A stretch of 64,000 bases of DNA from Ornithinibacillus caprae (GTDB lineage: Bacteria > Bacillota > Bacilli > Bacillales > Amphibacillaceae): assembly GCF_009728145.1 (NCBI RefSeq), contig NZ_WOCA01000001.1:124001-188000 (forward strand). Direction: 5' to 3'. The first letter of the stretch is position 1. The number at the start of each line of letters is the position of its first letter. Shown one piece after another: positions 38,153-47,710 of this stretch. Below the pieces are notes generated by a model. It did not search any database. It was not told the DNA's origin and was given only the letters and a program-made list of their open reading frames with translations. The position numbers were made by a program, and so were the translations under genes.

Positions 38153-38192
38153 ACGGAATGAGCATTCACTGATTTAGTGAATCTCATTCCGT
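38153..38192. terminator. terminator between uvrC and yslB
   Basis: A 17-bp nearly perfect stem (ACGGAATGAG and ATTCACT with AGTGAAT and CTCATTCCGT, one bulged C) has a 5-nt loop. It lies between the convergent genes. Confidence 0.75.
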
Positions 38193-38255
38193 TATTTACT
38201 ATAAATTCCTCATTTGATTTTGTATTATTTTCTGTACTTCAATACTCTTCTAAAA

Positions 38256-38693
38256 TTAATTTGTAAATAAAATTTTAAATTCTATTTGATGAATTTTCTT
38301 GTGTATTTCTTCGATACATTCACATTCCATTCCTTTTAATGAATATATTGCTTCAGCGAGAAAACCTGCTTCAAGACGAAAAGTAGCATCAATAGGTGCT
38401 TGAAGTCGCTGTACTACCGCATCTGATAGTAAATGAAAAATAAGTTCATGTTTCTTTTCCTTAATAAGTTCTAATTTACCCCATCCGGATTTTTCGAAAA
38501 AGTAGATGATGTCCCCTAATGAACTGATTTCAAATTTTCGAGCTAAATTCTTCCCCATAAAATAAAGTAACGTGTCTGTTTCTGACCCTAATAAGTCAGG
38601 TAAACTTATGTACCGAATGATATCATAACCTGCTCCAGAATTATCCAATTGCTCAAGAACAGATAACGACAATTGTTCGTGTTTTTTAGCCAT
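38256..38693 (-). CDS. yslB: DUF2507 family protein YslB
   Basis: The protein has 145 residues and no signal peptide or membrane helix. It has the YslB layout: an N-terminal GYDIIRYISLPDLLG, then ARKFEISSLGDIIYFFEKSGWG, and a C-terminal FRLEAGFLAEAIYSLKG. The predicted fold is the V4R/TRAPP-Bet3-like ligand-binding type seen in DUF2507; its role is unknown. Its position between uvrC and sdhC, on the opposite strand, is conserved in Bacillaceae. Confidence 0.85.
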   Translation of the reverse strand: MAKKHEQLSLSVLEQLDNSGAGYDIIRYISLPDLLGSETDTLLYFMGKNLARKFEISSLGDIIYFFEKSGWGKLELIKEKKHELIFHLLSDAVVQRLQAPIDATFRLEAGFLAEAIYSLKGMECECIEEIHKKIHQIEFKILFTN

Positions 38694-38831
38694 ATATGTA
38701 TCCCTTTCTTTGTATAAATTAGCGATAATAAACGATAACTAGTAATATTATCTATGCATTCTTATTATTGTGCAAGGGAAGAGTGATTACTATTGAAATT
38801 TATAATTTAGGAAAAATAAAGATTCCTTTCC

Positions 38832-38860
38832 TTGACGCTTATTGTAGATAGAAGTACAAT
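38832..38860 (+). promoter_or_regulatory. sdhCAB promoter
   Basis: TTGACG (38832-38837), a 17-bp spacer and TACAAT (38855-38860), giving a leader of about 100 bases before sdhC. The long leader leaves room for post-transcriptional control, as by FsrA in B. subtilis, but no such site was identified. Confidence 0.65.
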
Positions 38861-38967
38861 AAATATGTTGCAAATATGTACATTTTAAGAACAATAAAGA
38901 ATTTACTTTTATTGTCTGAAATGTCAACTTTTATAAAAAATCATAGATGAACTAAGGGGGGTAACAC

Positions 38968-39588
38968 ATGGCAGAACATCGCGAGTTTTTTTACAGAAGA
39001 TTACACTCACTATTAGGCGTAGTTCCAATCGGGATTTTCTTGATTCAGCATTTAGTGGTGAATCATTTTGCTGTGTATGGGGAAGAAAGTTTCAATAAGG
39101 CTGCTGCATTTATGCATGATCTTCCTTTTAGAATCTTGCTTGAGACTTTCATTATTTTCCTACCGATTTTATTCCATGCTATTTTAGGGGTTTACATTGT
39201 GTTTACTGCAAAAAACAATGTAAAAAGGTATGGGTTCTTCCGTAATTGGTTGTTCTACTTACAACGTTTTACTGGAATCGTTACATTAATATTCATTTCA
39301 TGGCATGTTTGGGAAACGCGAGTACAAATTGGACTAGGTAATGCTGATTTGGATTACAGCTTAATGGAAGGGATATTAGCTAATCCTGTAATGTTTTGGT
39401 TCTATATTATTGGTGTAATTTCAACTGTATTCCATTTCTCGAATGGTTTATGGGGATTCTTAGTTTCTTGGGGCTTTGCTCAATCACCAAGATCTCAAAA
39501 AATTGTTACATATGGAACACTAGTTGTGTTCTTAGCTGTTAGTTACATTGGTGTTCGTTCACTAATTAGATTTGCTTATGGAGTATAA
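38968..39588 (+). CDS. sdhC: succinate dehydrogenase cytochrome b558 subunit
   Basis: This 206-residue membrane anchor of succinate:menaquinone reductase has five helices. The histidines expected to ligate the two hemes are present at H28, H70, H113 and H156, matching the B. subtilis pattern; H13 is also conserved. It binds the SdhAB catalytic dimer to the membrane and passes electrons to menaquinone. AAGGGGGG is just before the ATG. It is first in the sdhCAB operon. Confidence 0.96.
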   Translation: MAEHREFFYRRLHSLLGVVPIGIFLIQHLVVNHFAVYGEESFNKAAAFMHDLPFRILLETFIIFLPILFHAILGVYIVFTAKNNVKRYGFFRNWLFYLQRFTGIVTLIFISWHVWETRVQIGLGNADLDYSLMEGILANPVMFWFYIIGVISTVFHFSNGLWGFLVSWGFAQSPRSQKIVTYGTLVVFLAVSYIGVRSLIRFAYGV

Positions 39589-39611
39589 GAAAAAGGGAGT
39601 GAGTAATCAAT

Positions 39612-41378
39612 ATGAGTAATCGTAAAGTCGCTGTAGTTGGCGGAGGTTTAGCTGGACTTATGGCAACTATAAAAGCTGCTGAAGCTGGTGTAAGCGTTGA
39701 CTTATTTTCTGTAGTACCTGTAAAACGCTCTCACTCTGTATGTGCCCAAGGCGGAATAAATGGGGCTGTTAATACAAAAGGAGAAGGCGATTCTCCAATG
39801 ATTCACTTTGATGATACGGTCTATGGTGGGGATTTCTTGGCAAACCAACCACCAGTAAAGGCAATGTGTGAAGCAGCGCCAAGTATCATTCATATGTTGG
39901 ACCGTATGGGAGTTATGTTTAACCGCACTCCTGAAGGACTTTTGGACTTTAGACGTTTTGGTGGTACTCAACATCACCGCACAGCATATGCTGGAGCAAC
40001 TACAGGTCAACAATTATTATATGCTTTAGATGAACAAGTTCGTCGTTATGAAGTAGAAGGATTAGTAACTAAATTTGAAAGCTGGGAATTTGTAGGTATC
40101 GTCACCGATGATGAAGGAGTCGGTAGAGGTATAGTAGCTCAGGATATTAAAACACATGAGATCAAGTCTTTCCCATCTGATGCGACAATAATGGCTACTG
40201 GAGGTCCTGGTATTATCTTTGGTAAGTCAACCAACTCTATGATTAATACAGGTTCTGCAGCTAGTGCTTTATATCAGCATGGCGCGAAGTATGCAAACGG
40301 TGAATTCATTCAAATTCACCCAACAGCAATTCCAGGAGACGATAAACTTCGTTTAATGAGTGAATCTGCACGTGGTGAAGGTGGTCGAGTTTGGACCTAT
40401 AAAGATGGTGAACCTTGGTATTTCCTAGAAGAGAAATATCCTGCATATGGTAATCTTGTACCTCGCGATATAGCAACGCGCGAGATATTTGATGTTTGCG
40501 TAAACCAAAAACTAGGAATAAATGGAGAGAATATGGTTTACCTTGACCTTTCTCATAAGGATCCAAAAGAATTAGATGTAAAACTTGGTGGTATTATTGA
40601 GATTTACGAAAAATTTGTTGGAGAAGATCCACGTAAGGTTCCGATGAAAATCTTCCCAGCTGTTCACTATTCTATGGGCGGACTTTGGGTTGACTATAAT
40701 CAAATGACAAATATTCCTGGTATCTTCGCAGCTGGTGAATGTGATTATTCTCAGCATGGAGGAAATCGCTTAGGTGCTAACTCATTACTTTCTGCGATAT
40801 ATGGTGGAATGGTTGCTGGACCGAAAGCAATTGAATACATTGATGGTCTTGAAAAGCATGTTGACGATCTACCATCAAGTATATTTGATAATAGAGTTAA
40901 AGAAGAAGAAGAAAAATTTGAAGCAATGATGAAGATGGATGGTAACGAAAATGCTTATCAGTTACACCAAGAGCTTGGTGAATGGATGACAGATAATGTT
41001 ACCGTTGTTCGTGACAATGAAAAATTACTTAAGACTGATGAAAAAATTCAAGAGTTGCTCGAACGTTGGGAAAATATTAACGTAAATGATACAGCAAGAT
41101 GGAGTAACCATGGTGTTATGTTTACACGTCAATTAAAAAATATGTTACATCTTGCACGTGTAATTACTATTGGTGCATATAATCGTAACGAGAGTCGTGG
41201 TGCTCATTATAAACCTGAATTCCCTGAGCGTAATGATGAAGAGTGGTTAAAGACTACGATTGCTGAATTTGATAAAGAAACAAATTCACCTGTTTTCTCT
41301 TATGAGGAAGTGGATGTATCTTTAATCAAGCCTCGTAAACGTGATTACACCAAAAAAAGCGAAGGGAGTAAATCATAA
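39612..41378 (+). CDS. sdhA: succinate dehydrogenase flavoprotein subunit
   Basis: This 588-residue FAD subunit oxidises succinate to fumarate. The N-terminal dinucleotide loop GGGLAGLMA (10-18) is intact and His41 in RSHSVCAQGG is the expected site of covalent FAD attachment. Active-site segments FIQIHPTAIPG and GGLWVDYNQMT are present, as are the Arg-containing SARGEGGRVW and NRLGANSLLSAIYGG. It overlaps sdhB by one base (TAATG), indicating coupled translation. Confidence 0.97.
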   Translation: MSNRKVAVVGGGLAGLMATIKAAEAGVSVDLFSVVPVKRSHSVCAQGGINGAVNTKGEGDSPMIHFDDTVYGGDFLANQPPVKAMCEAAPSIIHMLDRMGVMFNRTPEGLLDFRRFGGTQHHRTAYAGATTGQQLLYALDEQVRRYEVEGLVTKFESWEFVGIVTDDEGVGRGIVAQDIKTHEIKSFPSDATIMATGGPGIIFGKSTNSMINTGSAASALYQHGAKYANGEFIQIHPTAIPGDDKLRLMSESARGEGGRVWTYKDGEPWYFLEEKYPAYGNLVPRDIATREIFDVCVNQKLGINGENMVYLDLSHKDPKELDVKLGGIIEIYEKFVGEDPRKVPMKIFPAVHYSMGGLWVDYNQMTNIPGIFAAGECDYSQHGGNRLGANSLLSAIYGGMVAGPKAIEYIDGLEKHVDDLPSSIFDNRVKEEEEKFEAMMKMDGNENAYQLHQELGEWMTDNVTVVRDNEKLLKTDEKIQELLERWENINVNDTARWSNHGVMFTRQLKNMLHLARVITIGAYNRNESRGAHYKPEFPERNDEEWLKTTIAEFDKETNSPVFSYEEVDVSLIKPRKRDYTKKSEGSKS

Positions 41379-42142
41379 TGGCTGAACAACAGACAGTTAG
41401 ATTTATTATAACTAGACAAGACAGCCCAGAATCTGCTCCTTATGAAGAAGCATTTGATGTTCCATATCGTAAAAACATGAATGTTATCTCTGGGTTAATG
41501 GAAATCCGTAAAAATCCGGTAACTGCAAATGGGGAAAAGACAACTCCTGTACAGTGGGATATGAACTGTTTAGAGGAAGTTTGTGGTGCTTGTTCTATGG
41601 TAATTAATGGTACTGCAAGACAATCTTGTGCAGCACTAGTCGACGAATTAGAACAGCCAATTAGATTGGAACCAATGTCAACATTCCCAGTTGTACGTGA
41701 CTTAATTATTGATCGTGAACGTATGTTTGACGCACTTAAACAAGTAAAAGCTTGGATTCCGATTGACGGTACACATGATTTAGGTCCTGGACCGCGTATG
41801 CCTGAGAAGAAACGTCAATGGGCATATGAGTTATCCAAATGTATGACTTGTGGTGTATGTTTAGAGGCTTGTCCAAATGTTAATGATAAATCTGACTTTA
41901 TTGGACCTGCTGCAATTTCTCAGGCTCGTTTATTCAATTCACATCCAACTGGAGAGATGAATAAGAGTGAGAGATTAGAAGGTTTAATGGAAGATGGTGG
42001 AATTGAAGGGTGTGGAAATGCACAAAACTGTGTACAGGTATGTCCTAAAGGTATCCCTTTGACGACTTCAATTGCAGCAATGAATCGTGCAACAACTATT
42101 CAATCATTTAAGAATTTCTTTGGTAGCGATAACGCACATTAA
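41378..42142 (+). CDS. sdhB: succinate dehydrogenase iron-sulfur subunit
   Basis: This 254-residue subunit carries three iron-sulfur clusters. The N-terminal ferredoxin domain has CLEEVCGACS and a distal Cys in RQSC for 2Fe-2S. The C-terminal domain has CMTCGVCLEACP and CGNAQNCVQVCPKG for the 4Fe-4S and 3Fe-4S clusters. It links SdhA to the heme-bearing SdhC. It ends the sdhCAB operon, followed by a terminator. Confidence 0.97.
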   Translation: MAEQQTVRFIITRQDSPESAPYEEAFDVPYRKNMNVISGLMEIRKNPVTANGEKTTPVQWDMNCLEEVCGACSMVINGTARQSCAALVDELEQPIRLEPMSTFPVVRDLIIDRERMFDALKQVKAWIPIDGTHDLGPGPRMPEKKRQWAYELSKCMTCGVCLEACPNVNDKSDFIGPAAISQARLFNSHPTGEMNKSERLEGLMEDGGIEGCGNAQNCVQVCPKGIPLTTSIAAMNRATTIQSFKNFFGSDNAH

Positions 42143-42167
42143 TAATAATTTTTCTTTTATCAACATG

Positions 42168-42200
42168 AACCCTTACCTTATTATGGTAGGGGTTATTTTT
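42168..42200 (+). terminator. sdhCAB terminator
   Basis: AACCCTTACC (42168-42177) pairs with GGTAGGGGTT (42185-42194, one G-U pair), then ATTTTT. Confidence 0.85.
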
Positions 42201-42234
42201 CTAATGCAGAAGACAGAAAGAGGAGAAATTAGAC

Positions 42235-42678
42235 ATGAAAAATATTAGTTATATAGAAGACATGAAAGAATGGAGATCAGAGTTTTCATTTTCTATTCCG
42301 ATCAATATTCGTTTTTCTGAAACAGATATGTTTGGACATGTTAATAATGTTTCACCATTCATATATTTTGAAGAAGCCCGTATTGAATTCTTGAAGTCTC
42401 TTGGTCTATTTGGAGAGACTGAAGGAGAAGAAGGGATACCAATAGTAGCAGACCTTCAATGTGATTATCACAGACAAATGTTTTTTGGAGAAAGTATTAG
42501 ACTTTATGTTAAAGTAAACGACGTAGGCAATAGTTCTTTTGATGTACATTATATGGCTTTAAACACAGAAGAGGAGCTATGCATAACAGGTCGAGGTCGA
42601 ATGGTATACATTAACCCAGTAACAGGAAAACCTGTTTCACTAAGTGATGGTATGAAAGAAAAATTATTGTCTAGATAA
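42235..42678 (+). CDS. ysmA: acyl-CoA thioesterase, hotdog fold (YsmA-like)
   Basis: The protein has 147 residues of the 4-hydroxybenzoyl-CoA thioesterase group. The conserved DMFGHVNNVSPFIYFEEARIEFL segment (about 29-51) contains the Asp/His/Asn positions of the family's active site. It would hydrolyse an acyl-CoA; the substrate is not known. AGAGGAG precedes the ATG. It lies between sdhB and gerE, as ysmA does in B. subtilis. Confidence 0.85.
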   Translation: MKNISYIEDMKEWRSEFSFSIPINIRFSETDMFGHVNNVSPFIYFEEARIEFLKSLGLFGETEGEEGIPIVADLQCDYHRQMFFGESIRLYVKVNDVGNSSFDVHYMALNTEEELCITGRGRMVYINPVTGKPVSLSDGMKEKLLSR

Positions 42679-42686
42679 CTTGAAAT

Positions 42687-42720
42687 AAAACCGACTTCCG
42701 AAAGAGGAAAGTCGGTTTTA
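42687..42720. terminator. bidirectional terminator between ysmA and gerE
   Basis: AAAACCGACTTCC (42687-42699) pairs with GGAAAGTCGGTTTT, one bulged base, flanked by A- and T-runs; it lies between the convergent genes. Confidence 0.85.
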
Positions 42721-42721
42721 C

Positions 42722-42946
42722 TTAGAGCTTTAATTCACCCATGCGAATAAGCTCTACTACAGCTTGAGAACGCCCCTTGACTCCTAATTTTTGCATAGCA
42801 TTTGAAATGTGGTTACGGACAGTTTTCTCAGATATAAACAATTCCTGGGCAATTTCTTTAGTTGTTTTGTCCTGTACTAAAAGTTCGAAAACTTCTTTTT
42901 CACGTTTAGTCAATAATTGCTTCGGTTTGTAGTCGTTGTCCTTCAA
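42722..42946 (-). CDS. gerE: late sporulation transcriptional regulator GerE
   Basis: The protein has 74 residues and consists almost wholly of a LuxR/FixJ-type helix-turn-helix (LTKREKEVFELLVQDKTTKEIAQELFISEKTVRNHISNAMQKLGVKGR). This is GerE, which with sigma-K controls spore-coat genes in the mother cell. The TTG start has AAGGAGGGG eight bases upstream. It is monocistronic on the minus strand with a candidate sigma-K promoter. Confidence 0.96.
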   Translation of the reverse strand: MKDNDYKPKQLLTKREKEVFELLVQDKTTKEIAQELFISEKTVRNHISNAMQKLGVKGRSQAVVELIRMGELKL

Positions 42947-43007
42947 ATGTTAACCCCTCCTTGCTGTCATAGAGCTGCGGTACGAAGGGCAATTATTTAG
43001 TCACTAT

Positions 43008-43035
43008 TAGCTTATGAAGAGATACATAAACGGTG
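43008..43035 (-). promoter_or_regulatory. candidate sigma-K promoter of gerE
   Basis: On the minus strand, CACC (rc of 43032-43035), a 15-bp spacer and CATAAGCTA (rc of 43008-43016) fit the sigma-K consensus (MACM, 15-16, CATANNNTA) with no mismatch. gerE is sigma-K dependent in B. subtilis. The transcript would start about 56 bases before the gene. Confidence 0.55.
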
Positions 43036-43182
43036 CGCACATTTCCTGTGCGAAGAATATATTACTATTAAAAAAATGTTACAGATTTATTTTCGTTAAG
43101 GTTTTACAGATAAATATAAGATTTTTAGTGTTTTTATGATAAAATATGACTATATAATGGGAATTTCACGGGAGGTTACATC

Positions 43183-43635
43183 TTGGAAAACGAATTACAA
43201 AGAGATGCAATAGAAAAATTAGAAAAACGACTACGCCATATATCAGGTGCTATTAAGCAGAACGGTCGGAAAATATTAAATAATTATCCCATCACCTCAC
43301 CTCAATTTATCGCATTACAATGGTTACTGGAAGAAGGAGATTTAACCATTGGTGAATTATCTACAAAAAACGGATTGGCTTTTAGCACAACTACCGACCT
43401 TGTGGATCGAATGGAGAAAAATGAATTAGTTGAACGAGTTCGTGATCAAAGTGATCGCCGAGTAGTCCGTATACATGTGTTAGATAAAGGGAAACGAATA
43501 ATTAAGGAAGTTATTTTAAAACGACAAGACTTTTTAGGAGAAGTACTGGAAAATTTTTCAGAAGAGCAAACTGCAACTCTTATAGAGTTATTGGATCAAT
43601 TACATGATAAAATGAAAAGCGTAAATGAAAAATAA
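43183..43635 (+). CDS. ysmB: MarR-family transcriptional regulator (YsmB-like)
   Basis: The protein has 150 residues with a central winged helix (about 40-105): SPQFIALQWLLEEGDLTIGELS, then the recognition helix in FSTTTDLVDRMEKNELVERVRDQSDRRVVRIHVLDKG, where the DxRR wing is the MarR mark. Terminal helices form the dimer. Effector and targets are unknown. The TTG start follows GGGAGG. It precedes racE, as ysmB does in B. subtilis. Confidence 0.9.
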   Translation: MENELQRDAIEKLEKRLRHISGAIKQNGRKILNNYPITSPQFIALQWLLEEGDLTIGELSTKNGLAFSTTTDLVDRMEKNELVERVRDQSDRRVVRIHVLDKGKRIIKEVILKRQDFLGEVLENFSEEQTATLIELLDQLHDKMKSVNEK

Positions 43636-43660
43636 CAGCAAAGAAGTAGAGGCGATATGT

Positions 43661-44485
43661 TTGAATAAACCAATTGGTGTCATTGACTCTGGTGTCGGTG
43701 GCCTAACGGTAGTACATGAGCTTATGAGACAGCTACCAAAAGAAAAACTGATTTATTTAGGTGATACACTTAGATGTCCCTATGGACCGAGACCAGAACA
43801 TGAAGTAGTTCAGTTTACATGGGATATGGTAGAGTTCTTGTTGGAAAAAGACGTGAAAATGATTGTTGTCGCTTGTAATACAGCAACTGCATATACATTA
43901 AAGGAATTACAAGATCATTTGAGTATTCCTGTTGTTGGAGTTATCCAACCTGGTGCACGTGCAGCAATAAAGAATACGAAAAATAACCATGTAGGTATTA
44001 TAGGTACGGAGGGAACAATTCGAAGTAATGCCTATATAGAAGCTCTACAATATATTAAGTCTGATTTAGACATAAATGCTTTAGCTTGTCCACTTTTTGT
44101 ACCTATGGTTGAACAAGGGATATTAAGCGGTCTACAGGCTGAAGAAATTGTAAAAGAGTCACTTCAACCTCTTATGAGATATAAAGATGATATGGATTCG
44201 TTAATATTAGGGTGTACTCACTATCCTTTAATAAGAGAAGTTATCCAAAAAGTACTTGGTCCCCAAGTTACATTAATTTCATCTAGTGAAGAAACAGCAA
44301 GAGAAACAAGCGCAATATTAGAGTTTCATCAATTATTAAATACAGGAAACGAGCAAACAAATCATCAATTTTATACGACTGGTGAATTGGAAATTTTTAC
44401 GGAAATCACGAAGAGTATTTTTAATAGTTCCATTGATAATTTACAAGCTGTTACGATTGAAAAAGCTGTGATTGCGAGAAATTAG
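43661..44485 (+). CDS. racE: glutamate racemase
   Basis: This 274-residue enzyme makes D-glutamate for peptidoglycan. Both catalytic cysteines are present, in VVACNTATA and LGCTHYPL, along with the N-terminal GVIDSGVGGLTV and CPYGPR. I prefer the TTG at 43661, which gives the family's N terminus (MNKPIGVIDSG) and has AGAGG eight bases upstream; the ATG at 43625 inside the previous gene has no good ribosome site and would add 12 residues. A terminator follows. Confidence 0.93.
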   Translation: MNKPIGVIDSGVGGLTVVHELMRQLPKEKLIYLGDTLRCPYGPRPEHEVVQFTWDMVEFLLEKDVKMIVVACNTATAYTLKELQDHLSIPVVGVIQPGARAAIKNTKNNHVGIIGTEGTIRSNAYIEALQYIKSDLDINALACPLFVPMVEQGILSGLQAEEIVKESLQPLMRYKDDMDSLILGCTHYPLIREVIQKVLGPQVTLISSSEETARETSAILEFHQLLNTGNEQTNHQFYTTGELEIFTEITKSIFNSSIDNLQAVTIEKAVIARN

Positions 44486-44516
44486 GGTTCTTTATATAAA
44501 GGACCCTAATTTTTTT
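44482..44516 (+). terminator. terminator after racE
   Basis: TTAGGGT-CTTT pairs with AAAG-ACCCTAA (44482-44509), followed by seven T residues. Confidence 0.9.
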
Positions 44517-44598
44517 GTGCTAGAAATAATAAACGTTGGTCTAATTTTTGAATAGGCTCGTATATATAATAGTACAAACCATCGTAGGAGGGAATCAC

Positions 44599-45687
44599 AT
44601 GCGAAAGCACCGATTATTATTAATAATGGCTATCAGTATCTCGATTATATTGACAGGCTGTTTCCAAGGAGAACAATCACTTGAAGAAATGGATCCACCT
44701 CAGGATGCAGAAGCAGTAGATAATGATTTAACTTCTAGCATTCAATCAGAAGATAGTGAAGGGGAAAATGAAGAGGTAACTGAGAGTGAAGAGACAGCTG
44801 AAGAAAAAACCGTAGAAAGAGAACTGTATTTAATTGATTCAAATGGAATGGTTGCATCGCAAACATTAGAATTACCAATTCCAGAATCGAAAGAGGTTGC
44901 AACACAAGTATTAGAGTATTTAGTGAAAGATGGTCCAGTAACGCAAATGCTACCAAATGGCTTTCAAGCAGTACTGCCAGCTGATACAGAAGTTTTAGGC
45001 CTTGAATTAGAAGAAGATGGTACACTTATTGTTGATTTATCAGAGGAGTTTACCGAATATGATGCAAAAGAAGAAATTAAAATTCTTGAAGCAATGACAT
45101 ATACACTAACACAATTTGAAAATGTAGAACAAGTAAAATTGTGGGTTAATGGACATGAACAAGAAGTAATGCCTGTTAATGGAACTCCAATTGGTGACGG
45201 CTATTCTAGAGCTAATGGTATTAATGTAACGGAATCAGATAATATTGACCTTATTAATAGCAAGGCTGTAACGATGTATTTTCCTGCAGAACATGATGAT
45301 AATCAATATTTTGTTCCTGTGACACAACATGTAAAAGCGGAAAATGGAGATGCGCTTCAAGCGATCGTAGATTCATTGGTTGATGGACCTGGGTATGTGA
45401 CAAATCTAATGCATGTATTTAATGCAGGTGCACAATTGGTAGAAACTCCAAATCTACAAAACGGTGTTTTAGATTTGGTATTTAATGAAAATGTATTACA
45501 GGATATGGATAATTCTGTGATTTCTGATGAAGTTATGGAGACATTAGTTAGAACATTAACGGAACAACAAGACGTTGAAGCTGTTAATGTAAGGGTTGAA
45601 AATGTCGAACAGCTTGTTAATGAAAATGGTGAAGCATATTCGGAGCCAGTGACGAAAGAAACGTTTTTACCATCGGAAAAATTCTAG
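44599..45687 (+). CDS. gerM: spore germination/sporulation lipoprotein GerM
   Basis: This 362-residue lipoprotein has a signal peptide with lipobox LTGC (Cys21), then an acidic, low-complexity linker (about 30-85), then two tandem GerMN domains (about 95-220 and 230-355). The paired ELPIPESKEVATQVLEYLVKDG and NGDALQAIVDSLVDGPG segments mark the two copies. GerM contributes to sporulation and germination in B. subtilis. The ATG at 44599 has GGAGGG seven bases upstream; the longer frame from 44548 would put 17 residues before the signal peptide. Confidence 0.93.
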   Translation: MRKHRLLLIMAISISIILTGCFQGEQSLEEMDPPQDAEAVDNDLTSSIQSEDSEGENEEVTESEETAEEKTVERELYLIDSNGMVASQTLELPIPESKEVATQVLEYLVKDGPVTQMLPNGFQAVLPADTEVLGLELEEDGTLIVDLSEEFTEYDAKEEIKILEAMTYTLTQFENVEQVKLWVNGHEQEVMPVNGTPIGDGYSRANGINVTESDNIDLINSKAVTMYFPAEHDDNQYFVPVTQHVKAENGDALQAIVDSLVDGPGYVTNLMHVFNAGAQLVETPNLQNGVLDLVFNENVLQDMDNSVISDEVMETLVRTLTEQQDVEAVNVRVENVEQLVNENGEAYSEPVTKETFLPSEKF

Positions 45688-45810
45688 TTAGAAAAGCTGC
45701 TAGTCTATTGTTAAAACATGCTAACAAATGTTAGTGTGTTTTTTGTTTTTTAATACATGCTTTTGTACAAAATATGTTAAGCTAATGTTGGAAAGAGGAG
45801 GAGTTTTTTC

Positions 45811-46572
45811 ATGAGAGAAGATCTAAGAAATACGAACCAATTAAGACCAATTACTATGATACCTAATTTTGTAAAACATCCAGAAGGCTCTGTGCTAATT
45901 CAAGTAGGAGAAACAAAAGTAATATGTAATGCAAGCATTGAAGATAGAGTTCCTCCTTTTATGCGCGGTCAAGGAAAGGGATGGATTACCGCCGAATATT
46001 CAATGCTCCCAAGAGCAACACAAGAGCGAAACATACGAGAATCATCTAAAGGGAAAGTTAGCGGGAGAACGATGGAAATTCAACGGTTGATCGGACGGGC
46101 GCTTCGTTCCGTAGTCGATCTAAACGTAATTGGAGAAAGAACGGTTTGGGTGGATTGTGATGTTATTCAAGCAGATGGTGGAACAAGGACTGCTTCCATA
46201 ACGGGAGCTTTTGTTGCTGTTGTATTAGCCTTTGGAAAAATGCTAGAACAGAAAAAAATGAATAAAATGCCAGTTACAGATTTTTTAGCTGCTACATCGG
46301 TTGGCGTGTTAGCAGATGGAACGGAGATACTGGATTTGAATTATGAGGAAGATTCAAAGGCTGCAGTGGATATGAATATAGTTATGACAGGTGCTGAGGA
46401 GTTTGTAGAAATACAAGGTACAGGAGAAGAGGCTACCTTTTCATTTACTCAGTTGCAAATGATGCTTAATTTGGCAAATGAAGGTTTGAAGCAAATCATT
46501 GATATCCAGAAAGAGACGTTAGGTGATTTAGCAGTTCGTATTGGCGAGACAATTAAAGATGGTGATAAATGA
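45811..46572 (+). CDS. rph: ribonuclease PH
   Basis: This 253-residue phosphate-dependent 3'-5' exoribonuclease trims tRNA 3' ends and works as a hexamer. The family landmarks [29 protein letters not shown] and [16 protein letters not shown] are intact, with [15 protein letters not shown] as the phosphate and metal region. It overlaps rdgB by 4 bases. The order gerM-rph-rdgB-ysnB matches B. subtilis. Confidence 0.96.
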   Translation: MREDLRNTNQLRPITMIPNFVKHPEGSVLIQVGETKVICNASIEDRVPPFMRGQGKGWITAEYSMLPRATQERNIRESSKGKVSGRTMEIQRLIGRALRSVVDLNVIGERTVWVDCDVIQADGGTRTASITGAFVAVVLAFGKMLEQKKMNKMPVTDFLAATSVGVLADGTEILDLNYEEDSKAAVDMNIVMTGAEEFVEIQGTGEEATFSFTQLQMMLNLANEGLKQIIDIQKETLGDLAVRIGETIKDGDK

Positions 46573-47165
46573 TGAAAAAAGTAGTTATTGCTACAAAAAA
46601 TAAAGGAAAAGCTTTGGAGTTTAAATCATTATTTAAAAAATATAATATTGAAGCAATCTCTTTGTTAGAGTTAGAAAAAGAAGTACCAGATGTTGAGGAA
46701 ACAGGAACTACATTTCAAGAAAATGCTGCATTAAAGGCGGAAGAAATAGCTAATCTGTTAAATACACCAGTATTAGCTGATGATTCGGGGTTAGAAATCG
46801 ATGCATTGGATGGTAGACCAGGGATATTTTCTGCTAGATATGCAGGCGAACAAAAAGATGATCAGGCAAATATAGACAAAGTCTTGAAAGAACTAAAAGA
46901 AGTTCCTGAAAAAGGTCGGTCCGCGCGTTTTGTATGTGTATTAGCAATTGCAATTCCAGGAGAAGAAACCATTTTTCGCACTGGTTACTGTGAAGGAGAA
47001 ATAAATACAGAACAAAAAGGAGATAATGGCTTCGGTTATGATCCTATTTTTATTCCAAATGGATATGAATTGACTATGGCCGAGCTAGAACCTGAAGAGA
47101 AAAATAGCATAAGTCACCGCAAAAATGCAATTATTCAATTAGAGGATTGGCTAAAAACCATGTAA
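46569..47165 (+). CDS. rdgB: XTP/dITP diphosphatase (non-canonical purine NTPase)
   Basis: This 198-residue Ham1/RdgB-family enzyme hydrolyses ITP, dITP and XTP so that they are not built into nucleic acids. Substrate and metal motifs are [15 protein letters not shown] (4-18), [25 protein letters not shown] and [15 protein letters not shown], with the C-terminal SHRKNAI. Two adjacent ATG codons could serve as start; the first overlaps the rph stop in the ATGA manner. Confidence 0.96.
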   Translation: MMKKVVIATKNKGKALEFKSLFKKYNIEAISLLELEKEVPDVEETGTTFQENAALKAEEIANLLNTPVLADDSGLEIDALDGRPGIFSARYAGEQKDDQANIDKVLKELKEVPEKGRSARFVCVLAIAIPGEETIFRTGYCEGEINTEQKGDNGFGYDPIFIPNGYELTMAELEPEEKNSISHRKNAIIQLEDWLKTM

Positions 47166-47190
47166 CTACTTTATCAGAAGAGGTGAGCTT

Positions 47191-47706
47191 ATGAATCGCG
47201 TGTTATTAGTAAGTGATAGCCATGGACTAACAAACGAATTAGAAAAAATAAAAAGTCGACATGATTGTACATACATGTTTCATTGTGGAGATTCAGAGCT
47301 AGAAATAGATAAACCAGAGTTGGAAGGCTTTATAAAAGTTGCAGGCAATTGTGATTTTGATCCCCGTTATCCTGAAGAACAGGTTACCGACATAGGAAAT
47401 CTTAGGTTTTTTGTGACGCATGGTCATCTACATCAAGTTAAAATGAATATGATGACAATTTCGTATAGAGCAGAAGAACTAGGGACAAATGTTGTTTGTT
47501 TCGGTCATACTCATATAGCTGGTGCTGAAAAAATTGGAAAACAATTATTCATTAATCCAGGAAGCATTCGACTCCCTAGAAATAGGGTGGAAAGAACGTA
47601 TGCCATTGTGGAGTGGGAAACGATAAGTGATATTAAAGTTGATTTTTACACCGTAGAGGGTGAATTAGTTCCAGATATGTCATACAAAACAAGTCTTACT
47701 GAATAA
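47191..47706 (+). CDS. ysnB: YsnB/YfcE-type metallophosphoesterase
   Basis: This 171-residue calcineurin-like phosphodiesterase has metal ligands in VSDSHG (7-12), HCGDSE (30-35), GNCD (52-55), THGH (75-78) and GHTH (108-111), the complete MJ0936/YfcE set. Its natural substrate is not established. AAGAGGTGAG precedes the ATG. It is last in the gerM-rph-rdgB group. A repeat element (copy B) begins 4 bases after the stop. Confidence 0.9.
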   Translation: MNRVLLVSDSHGLTNELEKIKSRHDCTYMFHCGDSELEIDKPELEGFIKVAGNCDFDPRYPEEQVTDIGNLRFFVTHGHLHQVKMNMMTISYRAEELGTNVVCFGHTHIAGAEKIGKQLFINPGSIRLPRNRVERTYAIVEWETISDIKVDFYTVEGELVPDMSYKTSLTE

Positions 47707-47710
47707 ATTT

